DNA of 9,055 nucleotides, taken from positions 1 to 9,055 of the forward strand of contig DAHUZD010000223.1 in NCBI GenBank assembly GCA_027306745.1, in the 5' to 3' direction. This DNA comes from Acidobacteriaceae bacterium. Lineage in GTDB: Bacteria > Acidobacteriota > Terriglobia > Terriglobales > Acidobacteriaceae. The notes under the pieces were generated by a model, which saw nothing but the letters and a program-made list of their open reading frames with translations, searched no databases and was not told where the DNA came from. The position numbers and the translations under genes were made by a program. This document shows positions 1 through 5,971 of this stretch, in pieces. Numbering within the stretch: the first letter of the stretch is position 1; each line of letters opens with the position of its first letter.

Positions 1-341
<341 letters not shown>

Positions 342-363
342 TCCGGCGGCTCTGGATGCAGCC

Positions 364-1230
364 ATGACCCCAAGCTGGACGATTGCTGCGGCACGCACCT
401 TCGGCGCGGCGCAGCTTGCAGCCGACCCCGAACTGCAAATGCGCAGCCAGCAGGATGCCGCACTGCTGCTGCAATTTGTGCTCGGCTGCACGCGCGCGGA
501 GCTGCTGGCGCACCCCCAACGCTCGCTCACACCTGAAGAACAGCAACGCTACCGCACGCTGCTCGCAGAGCGCCTGCGCGGCGCGCCCATCCAATACATC
601 CTCGGCGAGCAGGAGTTTTTCGGCCTGCCATTTTTCGTCACACCAGCCGTCCTCATTCCGCGCCCGGAGACGGAGCACCTGGTCGAAGCAGCCATCCATC
701 ATCTGCGCGCGCATCCCGCGCCGCGCATCGTGGATGTGGGCACGGGCTCGGGAGCGATCGCCGTCGCGCTGGCCCACGCTCTGCCGCAGGCCCACGTCAC
801 CGCTATCGACATCAGCCCGGCTGCGCTCTCCGTCGCTCGCCGCAACGCCGAACGCAATGCCGTGGCCACGCGCATCCGCTGGGTGGAAGGCGATCTGCTT
901 GCGCCGCAGTTGCACGAGCGCTTCGATGCTGTTGTCTCCAATCCGCCCTATATCGCCGAGGTCGAACGCGCCACGCTGCCCCGCGAAGTCCGTGAGCATG
1001 AACCGGCGCAGGCGCTCTTTGCCGGCGCTACCGGCTTGGAAGTCTACGCGCGGCTGTTGCCTCAGGCCCGCACCGTGCTGGCCCCATCCGGCTGGCTCTT
1101 CGCAGAGATCGGCGCTGGCCAACGCGCTGGTGTCGCCGCGCTGCTCCCCGGCTGGCGGCAGATCGAATTTCTCCCCGACCTGCAAGGCATTCCACGTGTG
1201 GTCTGCGCACAAGCCCCCACCCAGTCCTAG
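364..1230 (+). CDS. prmC: Peptide chain release factor N5-glutamine methyltransferase
   Basis: This 288-residue protein has the length usual for PrmC/HemK. PrmC uses S-adenosylmethionine to methylate the glutamine of the GGQ motif in RF1 and RF2, raising termination efficiency. An N-terminal helical release-factor-binding domain (about residues 1-90) is followed by IPRPETE (98-104). The SAM-binding motif VDVGTGSGAIA is at 123-133, the catalytic NPPY at 193-196, EHEPAQALFAG at 211-221 and the family C-terminal PDLQGIPRVV at 271-280. ATG 364 is chosen because it gives full family length. The ATG at 356 is in another frame and stops at once. No strong Shine-Dalgarno precedes it, so translational coupling to prfA is plausible (inference). 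It probably shares the prfA transcript, which would end in the repeat-rich gap downstream. Confidence 0.96.
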   Translation: MTPSWTIAAARTFGAAQLAADPELQMRSQQDAALLLQFVLGCTRAELLAHPQRSLTPEEQQRYRTLLAERLRGAPIQYILGEQEFFGLPFFVTPAVLIPRPETEHLVEAAIHHLRAHPAPRIVDVGTGSGAIAVALAHALPQAHVTAIDISPAALSVARRNAERNAVATRIRWVEGDLLAPQLHERFDAVVSNPPYIAEVERATLPREVREHEPAQALFAGATGLEVYARLLPQARTVLAPSGWLFAEIGAGQRAGVAALLPGWRQIEFLPDLQGIPRVVCAQAPTQS

Positions 1231-1278
1231 CGCGTTTTCATGCCTAGTGTTCACAAAATTGGATCGTGGTTCCGTCTG

Positions 1279-1321
1279 AAGGATGTTGGATAACTCTGTA
1301 CATCCTTACCCAACGACAGAG
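1279..1321 (+). other. Mutually exclusive hairpins after prmC
   Basis: Perfect 8-base arms aaggatgt (1279-1286) and acatcctt (1300-1307) enclose a 13-base loop. An alternative stem pairs 1285-1293 with 1306-1314, eight of nine positions. A third pairing joins ctctgt (1294-1299) to acagag (1316-1321). The stems share bases, so they cannot all form together. No clean U-tract follows, so a terminator call is not secure. It could be a decayed repeat. Confidence 0.45.
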
Positions 1322-1421
1322 TGTCATTCTGAGCGTAGCGAAGAATCCAGACGGTATGGGCTGAATCGACCCAGCCATCACCCTCTGGATTCTTCATTGC
1401 GCACGCTCCATTCAGAATGAC
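1322..1421. repeat. Long imperfect inverted repeat, possible two-way terminator
   Basis: The left arm 1322-1350 starts tgtcattctgagcgtagc and ends gaagaatccag. The right arm 1385-1421 starts ctggattcttc and ends cagaatgac, so the ends of the arms are complementary (ctggattcttc with gaagaatccag, and cagaatgac with the left-arm start gtcattctg). The middle of the right arm has diverged and contains a few extra bases. The loop holds a smaller imperfect stem (atgggctg with cagccat). The run tatttttgttatt follows at 1422-1434, so plus-strand transcripts of prmC could end here. From memory, this element belongs to a repeat family common in Acidobacteriota intergenic regions. No genome comparison could be made. 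Confidence 0.65.
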
Positions 1422-1473
1422 TATTTTTGTTATTCAAACGAGCTGCTAACAAAATCTCGGGGGAGTGGAGATT

Positions 1474-1508
1474 GGGTGCCCCAGGACTCGCATTTGAGAC
1501 ATGGGATC
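1474..1508. repeat. 35-base palindromic repeat unit A
   Basis: The unit begins gggtgcccca and ends tgggatc. Inside, ccaggactc and gagacatgg form an imperfect dyad. It has the same length and nearly the same ends as unit B at 1536-1570 but a different centre. It resembles short intergenic palindromes that I associate with Acidobacteriota genomes. It lies downstream of the stop codon of the minus-strand S9 peptidase. Confidence 0.55.
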
Positions 1509-1535
1509 ACTGAACCCTGCCTTGGCAATTGAACC

Positions 1536-1570
1536 GGGTGCTCCATCCTTCGCGTAGCGAACGTGGGATC
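1536..1570. repeat. 35-base palindromic repeat unit B
   Basis: The unit begins gggtgctcca and ends tgggatc, exactly 35 bases like unit A. Its centre holds the short perfect stem ttcgc-gta-gcgaa (1549-1561). The core gcgtagcgaa also occurs in the long inverted repeat at 1333-1342. Start-to-start distance to unit A is 62 bases. It begins 18 bases past the peptidase stop codon, so the hairpin may lie in the 3' end of that mRNA. Confidence 0.55.
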
Positions 1571-1587
1571 GGTCCAACACCCCACCA

Positions 1588-3843
1588 CTACGGCACCGGA
1601 TGCAGCACTTGCTCAAACTCCGCCAGAATTTTTCCATACAACTGCGCGCGCGCCTCTGGCGTATCCAGGGAGTGCGTCAGGCGCGGATACAGCAACAGAT
1701 CGCAGCTTGAGCCAGCGGCCATCAGCGCATCGATCCACTGCATCGTGTTCGCCACGTGCACATTGTCGTCGCCCGTGCCATGCGCCACCAGCAAGCGTCC
1801 ATGCAGATGGTCCGCACTGCTCACTACGGCGTCTTCGGTGTAGTTCTGCGCGTCGTCCTTCGGCAGGCTCAAATACCGTTCCGTATACGCCGAGTCATAC
1901 AGCCGCCAATCCGTCACAGGTGCCACGGCCGCGCCCACAGCCAAGCGCGTTGAGTGCGTCATCGCATACAGCGTAAAGCTTCCGCCCCAGCTCCAGCCCC
2001 ACCATCCCAGCCGTTGGCCGTCCAGTTGCGGGTGCTCCGCCAGTACGGCGTCCAGCACGTGGAATTGATCCTGCAACTGCACCGGCCCAAAGTCCCGGTA
2101 GGCTGCCTGCGCAAAACTCCGCCCGCGATGTCCCATGCCGCGATTGTCCACGCGCAGCACGGCCAGGCCGTGTTCCACCAGAAGCTGGTCAAACAGAGCA
2201 TTCTTCTCCCACTTTTCCCGCACCGTCTGCACATGCGGCCCGCCGTAGGGATTCAGAATCAGCGGCACGCTGGCCCGCGCCGTGTGCCCGGGTGGCAGCA
2301 GCAACTCGCCATAGAGCGGTGTTCCATCGGCGGCGCGGCTCACCACCCACTCCGGTCGCACTAGCGTCAGGCCCGGCGGCAACGCGTGCGCCTTCCAAAA
2401 GGGGTGGCATGTTCCCTCCACCGCGCACACGCTCACCACCGGAGGCGTCATTCGCGTGGAAATTGTGTCGACGTAGTGGTCGCCCTGCGCGTTGAAGTGG
2501 ATGTCGTGCACGCCGTGCACCGTGCTCAGCATCGTTTTGCCTGTGCCGTCCAGATGCACCCGCCACAGCATTTCCTCACGTGGGTCGCTCTCGTTGGATG
2601 TGAAATACACCACACCGCGCTTTTCATCGACGGCGCAAACGCTCAGCACATCCCATAGCCCGCGCGTCAGTTGCTGCTCCAGCCGCGCCCGGCCCAGCAC
2701 CGGGTGCTCGGCGTCGAACCGGTACAGATAGAGGTGCATGTGCCCATCGCGCCAGCTTGTCCACAGCAGCCGCCCGTTGCCAAAAACTTCCACATCGTAG
2801 TTCTCGTCCAGGAATCGTCGGTCGGTCTCCGTCAATATGCGCCGCGCGCGTCCCGTGGTTGCATCGGCTAGGTAGATGGAGCGCCGCCGTTGATCGCGCC
2901 GCAACACCTCCACCCACACCGCGTGCGCATTCACCCAGCCCAGGCGGGGAACATAATCCTGATTTTCGGCCAGCGGAATCTTCATCCACACCGTCGCCCC
3001 GCCTGTGGTGCTCACCACGCCCACGCGCACCGCCGGGTTGGCGTCGCCCGGCTGCGGATACCGCTGCATCTCCACGACGGCATGACGGCCCATCCAGTCG
3101 GTCAGTGGATAGCGCGGCACGGCCGTCTCGTCCGTCTGCAAGTACGCACTATGCTGCGAATCCGGCGACCAGAAGCTGTTGCTGCGCGCATCCAGCTCCT
3201 CTTCATACAGCCAATCCACCGCGCCATTCAACACGGCAGAGCTGCGCGTGGCCGTCAGCGCCGTCTCTTGGCCATCGGCCACGGTCATCGCGTGCAGATT
3301 GTTTCCGCTCACAAAGCTCAGCCGCGTTCCATCCGGGGAGTACTTGGGATCGTCGCCGCTGCCGAGTCCGGTTGCGCCCACGCGTACATCGGCCCGGCTC
3401 TGCACATCATGCAGCCACAAGGCTCCGTTGGTGTCCAACAGCAGATGTTTTCCATCCGGCGTCCACTGGTAGCTGGCCTCGTCATAGCGCGCGCGGTGGT
3501 CGCGGTCGCGGATGGCCGTGCCTGCGCCTTGCGCCGCGGCCATCTCGCCCAGCGTAGCGATGCGGCTGCCGTCAGCCAGTACGGTGGCTGCGCCCGTGGC
3601 CGCGTCGATGCCGATCACGTCTCCCGGTTCGCCGTGCTCATCGTCGGCGGAAACATAGCTGACCGTGCGCCCGTCAGCGCTCCAGACAAAATCCTTTGGA
3701 GCCTCACCCACCGGCCCGCCATGCTCGGCAAAGATCGCAGCCACCGTCAGCGGTGCGCTCGCCGCCGCGGCCGTCTGCGCCTGCAAAAAATTTTGCGTCG
3801 GCAAAAGCAGAATGAGTGCCGTGACCGTCTGGGTTCGAACCAT
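1588..3843 (-). CDS. Secreted dipeptidyl peptidase IV-like S9 serine peptidase
   Basis: This 751-residue enzyme most likely removes N-terminal dipeptides (typically X-Pro or X-Ala) from peptides outside the cytoplasm. The chosen ATG (3841-3843) opens a Sec-type signal sequence, MVRTQTVTALILLLPTQNFL, ending near AQTA. GAGGA lies 12 bases upstream. In-frame starts at 3868-3870 and 3910-3912 would bury that signal behind a polar tail. A beta-propeller region with SPDG-type repeats fills about residues 45-500. DWLYEEE at 210-216 is the DPP-IV double-glutamate motif that grips the substrate amino terminus. The C-terminal alpha/beta-hydrolase carries the nucleophile in GWSWGG (S618), the aspartate in HGTGDDNVH (D692) and the histidine in RLTHSL (H724), in the right order and spacing. 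The stop is TAG at 1588-1590. The GIY-YIG gene ends 52 bases upstream on the same strand, so they may share a transcript. Confidence 0.93.
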   Translation of the reverse strand: MVRTQTVTALILLLPTQNFLQAQTAAAASAPLTVAAIFAEHGGPVGEAPKDFVWSADGRTVSYVSADDEHGEPGDVIGIDAATGAATVLADGSRIATLGEMAAAQGAGTAIRDRDHRARYDEASYQWTPDGKHLLLDTNGALWLHDVQSRADVRVGATGLGSGDDPKYSPDGTRLSFVSGNNLHAMTVADGQETALTATRSSAVLNGAVDWLYEEELDARSNSFWSPDSQHSAYLQTDETAVPRYPLTDWMGRHAVVEMQRYPQPGDANPAVRVGVVSTTGGATVWMKIPLAENQDYVPRLGWVNAHAVWVEVLRRDQRRRSIYLADATTGRARRILTETDRRFLDENYDVEVFGNGRLLWTSWRDGHMHLYLYRFDAEHPVLGRARLEQQLTRGLWDVLSVCAVDEKRGVVYFTSNESDPREEMLWRVHLDGTGKTMLSTVHGVHDIHFNAQGDHYVDTISTRMTPPVVSVCAVEGTCHPFWKAHALPPGLTLVRPEWVVSRAADGTPLYGELLLPPGHTARASVPLILNPYGGPHVQTVREKWEKNALFDQLLVEHGLAVLRVDNRGMGHRGRSFAQAAYRDFGPVQLQDQFHVLDAVLAEHPQLDGQRLGWWGWSWGGSFTLYAMTHSTRLAVGAAVAPVTDWRLYDSAYTERYLSLPKDDAQNYTEDAVVSSADHLHGRLLVAHGTGDDNVHVANTMQWIDALMAAGSSCDLLLYPRLTHSLDTPEARAQLYGKILAEFEQVLHPVP

Positions 3844-3895
3844 GGCGTGCCGGTTTCCTCTTTTGCCCATCGTAGCCGGTGCGGAGCCGTCCTGC

Positions 3896-4390
3896 CTACA
3901 GGCTCGATCCATTCGTCAGGGAATAGTTGTGTGTGCCGAAATTGATGATTCCGGCATTGTTGACCAGCTCCCATTGCAGCGTGCCGCCGGTTCCATTCTG
4001 AAATTGTTCTGTCTTGACAGAATTGCGCACCGACCATCCGATCTTTTGCATGTAGGTGCGGATCAGCAGACGTTCCACGTCAATTCCGCCGCTCCATCCG
4101 TACTTGTCTGGCGGGGCAGGCGTGTCGTCGATTTTGATTTGCACCACGAAAAATGAAATGGCATCCATTTGTTCCTGGCTGAAGCCCAGCTCCCTGCACA
4201 CATCAATGCGGCCCTTGAACCTGTCTTTCACGTCCGTGGCGGTGCCAACGTACACCTTATAGTTGGTTGTCTCGTTGTGTATCACGTAGAGCCGTGCGCT
4301 AGTGGTCAGGGCCGGCTTTACCGCGACAGTGCCGCTATCGTAGCCCACCGTGTGATACTTCTCGTAATTAAAAGTGACCTTGGTTGCCAT
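3896..4390 (-). CDS. Small GIY-YIG nuclease-like protein
   Basis: The protein has 164 residues. Residues about 33-125 resemble a GIY-YIG nuclease. LYV (34-36) replaces GIY. VYVG (46-49) stands for YIG. R57 lies ten residues after Y47, E106 is in DVERLL, and N123 is in SVRNS. These match the spacing of Y6, Y17, R27, E75 and N90 in the phage T4 homing endonuclease I-TevI, and NYKVYVGTATD resembles the I-TevI sequence there. Such domains cut DNA with a divalent metal. There is no recognisable DNA-binding domain, only a short glycine- and asparagine-rich tail. An insert with GWSGG sits before E106. ATG 4388-4390 is chosen because the extension upstream to 4585 has no homology and overlaps the GvpL/F gene. 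GGAGG lies 16 bases upstream, unusually far. The gene is AT-richer than its neighbours, which hints at transfer. Biological target unknown. Confidence 0.72.
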   Translation of the reverse strand: MATKVTFNYEKYHTVGYDSGTVAVKPALTTSARLYVIHNETTNYKVYVGTATDVKDRFKGRIDVCRELGFSQEQMDAISFFVVQIKIDDTPAPPDKYGWSGGIDVERLLIRTYMQKIGWSVRNSVKTEQFQNGTGGTLQWELVNNAGIINFGTHNYSLTNGSSL

Positions 4391-4430
4391 GAAAAATCTG
4401 CAAGAACCTCCCCTTGATTTTATGCTGCAC

Positions 4431-4470
4431 AAAAAACAACCCCCTGCGAACCATCTGCCCGCAGGGGGTT
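4431..4470 (-). terminator. Intrinsic terminator of the GvpL/F-family gene
   Basis: Read on the minus strand, an 11-base perfect stem (aaccccctgcg at 4438-4448 pairing with 4460-4470) encloses an 11-base loop and is followed directly by gtttttt (4437-4431). It starts about 25 bases after the TAG of the GvpL/F gene. It has all the hallmarks of a Rho-independent terminator. It lies 41 bases or more before the ATG of the GIY-YIG gene and would isolate the two transcripts. Confidence 0.9.
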
Positions 4471-4494
4471 GTGCGTGCTTCCGCCGTGGAAGCG

Positions 4495-5235
4495 CTAGGC
4501 GTGTCCCATCGCCGCCGGAACGGCCCGCTGGGTGTGCTGCACAAAGTGGTACGGAGCCAGCGGCCCGGCCAAGGCCATGCTGCACTCATGCAGAGCCTGG
4601 CTGGCGCTGGAATACTTGCTCTGGTACCGCTCCACGCTGCCATGGTCGATCAAATGCGCGATGTCCAGTTGCATCCGGCCCGACTCGTTTCTGCGGCAGG
4701 TGATCTCTTCGGCCAGCGGAGAAAACATGCGGTGCATCTGCATGCAGATGGAGCGGGCCAGCGATTGCCGGTCGCGCTGCACGCAGGCCGTTTCGCGCAG
4801 CCGGGTCAGATACTCCCGCCCTGCACAGGCCGTGCCGATAAACTTGGGCGTCTCCGGGCAAACGTCGTGCAGCACCACCTTCAGGTGCATCTCCGCCTTG
4901 CCACGCAGCCGCTCCACATTGGCCGCAAACTGCCGTTGGTTGCTGCGCACGCTGCGCCGCAGGGCCGCATCGTCGGCAAAAACCGTGCCGAAACGGAAGG
5001 GCAGCACAGTTGCCAGTTGGAAACAGCCGCTGATGACGCGCGCGTGTTCCACGGCGGCCTTCGGGTGCAACTCTCCCTCATGCTCGCTCACAATCATGGC
5101 AAAGTCGCTGGCTGGGTACAGGTATACGGGCCGTCCGTAGACGCCTGTCATTTGTTGGAGGGGAATCGGTTTCCGGTGATGATCCACTTCGGGAAAAGCT
5201 TGTTTTTCAGCAATGCAATAGGCATACCACGCCAT
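4495..5235 (-). CDS. GvpL/GvpF-family protein (orphan gas-vesicle-type protein)
   Basis: The protein has 246 residues, a normal length for GvpL/GvpF. Family hallmarks are MAWYAYCIAE at the N-terminus, VLPFRFGTVF (78-87), the RLRGKAEMHLKV stretch (109-120), and GPLAPYHFV (224-232), the counterpart of GPWPPYxFV. In gas-vesicle bacteria GvpF and GvpL are accessory proteins that contact the shell protein GvpA during assembly. No gvpA, gvpN, gvpK or other partner is visible here, so a gas-vesicle role cannot be assumed. The start is supported by GGAG (5245-5248) nine bases before ATG. TAG at 4495-4497 is followed by a strong terminator, and a 285-base gap lies upstream, so it is probably transcribed alone. 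The protein is cytoplasmic by appearance, with no signal peptide or membrane segment. Its cysteine content is moderate (seven). Confidence 0.85.
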   Translation of the reverse strand: MAWYAYCIAEKQAFPEVDHHRKPIPLQQMTGVYGRPVYLYPASDFAMIVSEHEGELHPKAAVEHARVISGCFQLATVLPFRFGTVFADDAALRRSVRSNQRQFAANVERLRGKAEMHLKVVLHDVCPETPKFIGTACAGREYLTRLRETACVQRDRQSLARSICMQMHRMFSPLAEEITCRRNESGRMQLDIAHLIDHGSVERYQSKYSSASQALHECSMALAGPLAPYHFVQHTQRAVPAAMGHA

Positions 5236-5520
5236 ACAATCTCACTCCATTACGCTGGTAAGAATGGCCGATCAGGCAATGCATTCCAATAGACAAACAG
5301 TACGGCTCTGGTGCTGTGTCGAACTAGCCCGCCTCGCAAAAAGGCTGTGCTGTGCGTTGCCCTGAATACTAGCCCTTCGCGTCAAGAGTTGGCAATAGGG
5401 AAATCTGGAGGCAAAATGCTGCGCAAATGCAGATGAATCCTGTGTGAATGCCTGTTGCAACAGATGTATGCCGCTCGGCTCATCGCCGAAGCTGCACCCT
5501 TTGTCCCGCCGGTCGGGCGG
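5236..5520. other. Intergenic region upstream of the GvpL/F gene
   Basis: This 285-base gap separates the GvpL/F gene from the upstream minus-strand 130-residue gene. It should contain the GvpL/F promoter, but I could not find convincing minus-strand -35/-10 boxes. A perfect 12-base palindrome, ctgttgcaacag, is at 5452-5463. Two GC-rich hairpins lie at 5473-5518. A plus-strand promoter-like pair, TTGGCA (5389-5394) and CAAAAT (5412-5417) with a 17-base spacer, has no gene to drive. No credible coding sequence was seen. Confidence 0.6.
5473..5518 (-). other. GC-rich hairpins after the coiled-coil membrane gene
   Basis: Directly after the TAA (5521-5523) on the minus strand, ccgcc and ggcgg can pair across a 5-base loop (about 5506-5520). 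Further on, gctcggc (5473-5479) pairs with gccgaagc (5485-5492) with one bulge. Neither is followed by a T-run, so an intrinsic terminator is not shown. They could slow polymerase or protect the mRNA end. Confidence 0.3.
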
Positions 5521-5913
5521 TTACAAATGTAGACCGCAGTGCCGCACCTGCCGCTCCACCAGATACAGCAGAATCACCAGGCCGCTGACTCCGGCCAGCA
5601 CCGCACCCTGCACCCAGGCCATCAGCCGCCGCATCTGCCGTGCCACCTCGGCCTGCTCGTGCTGCAAGTCCTCCACCGCGTGCTGGATCGTGCTGCACTT
5701 CTGCTCCAGCCGGTTGAGTTGCTCGATCTGCACGGCCAGCGCAGGCCCCACCTCTTGCTGCGTGCTGTGCAGTGTTTGCAGGTGCCTCTTCATGTCCCGG
5801 ATCGCCACCGGGATCCCCTGCATCTTGCCATCCAGCGCCTGGCCGACCATTGGCGCCAGCCATCCCACATACGGAAGCATGCGTCCACTGAACCGCAGAA
5901 TCTTGCGCATCAT
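5521..5913 (-). CDS. Small coiled-coil protein with one C-terminal membrane segment
   Basis: I do not recognise this 130-residue protein. It starts MMRKILRFSGRMLPYVGWLA, a basic, weakly hydrophobic N-terminus. Residues about 40-97 are rich in Q, E, L and V in a heptad-like pattern typical of a coiled coil (IEQLNRLEQ, VEDLQHEQAEVARQM). Residues about 98-118 form a clear membrane helix (AWVQGAVLAGVSGLVILLYLV), leaving a short, basic, histidine-containing tail of about a dozen residues. The topology suggests a tail-anchored membrane protein, or one with a single crossing. AGAGG (5921-5925) lies seven bases before the first of two adjacent ATG codons and supports this start. It begins 58 bases after the aroDE stop on the same strand and may be co-transcribed, but nothing ties it to shikimate synthesis. 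Function unknown. Confidence 0.7.
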   Translation of the reverse strand: MMRKILRFSGRMLPYVGWLAPMVGQALDGKMQGIPVAIRDMKRHLQTLHSTQQEVGPALAVQIEQLNRLEQKCSTIQHAVEDLQHEQAEVARQMRRLMAWVQGAVLAGVSGLVILLYLVERQVRHCGLHL

Positions 5914-5971
5914 CCTGCAACCTCTTCCCGTTCCTGTTTTCGTGCTGGGGCTGGGCGGGTCTGCGTGGAGC

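Larger units (their letters stand above)
1231..1587. other. Convergent intergenic region with hairpins and degenerate repeats
   Basis: This 357-base gap lies between the 3' ends of prmC (+) and the S9 peptidase (-). I see no credible gene in it. It holds, in order, a pair of competing hairpins (1279-1321), a long imperfect inverted repeat (1322-1421) ending in a T-rich run, and two 35-base units with identical ends (1474-1508, 1536-1570). The decamer gcgtagcgaa occurs at both 1333-1342 and 1552-1561, linking the two repeat types. The region is less GC-rich than the flanking genes. Its position suggests a two-way transcription end assembled from repetitive elements. Confidence 0.8.

Noticed and set aside
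1231..1587. Possible insertion sequence remnant in the convergent gap
   Set aside because: No transposase fragment or target duplication was seen. Small palindromic repeats explain the region better.
2890..3945. Plus-strand open frame of 351 codons opposite the S9 peptidase
   Set aside because: It is antisense to the propeller domain of a clearly real gene, with a histidine- and arginine-rich random-looking product.
4391..4585. N-terminal extension of the GIY-YIG protein by 65 residues
   Set aside because: It would run through the terminator hairpin and overlap the end of the GvpL/F gene. The extra residues look random, and the homologous part starts after ATG 4390.
4414..5292. Plus-strand open frame of 292 codons opposite the GvpL/F gene
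   Set aside because: It is the shadow of a gene with multiple family motifs and runs through the intrinsic terminator.
5272..5460. Possible 62-codon minus-strand gene from a TTG start
   Set aside because: There is no Shine-Dalgarno, no recognisable composition or motif, and a rare start codon.
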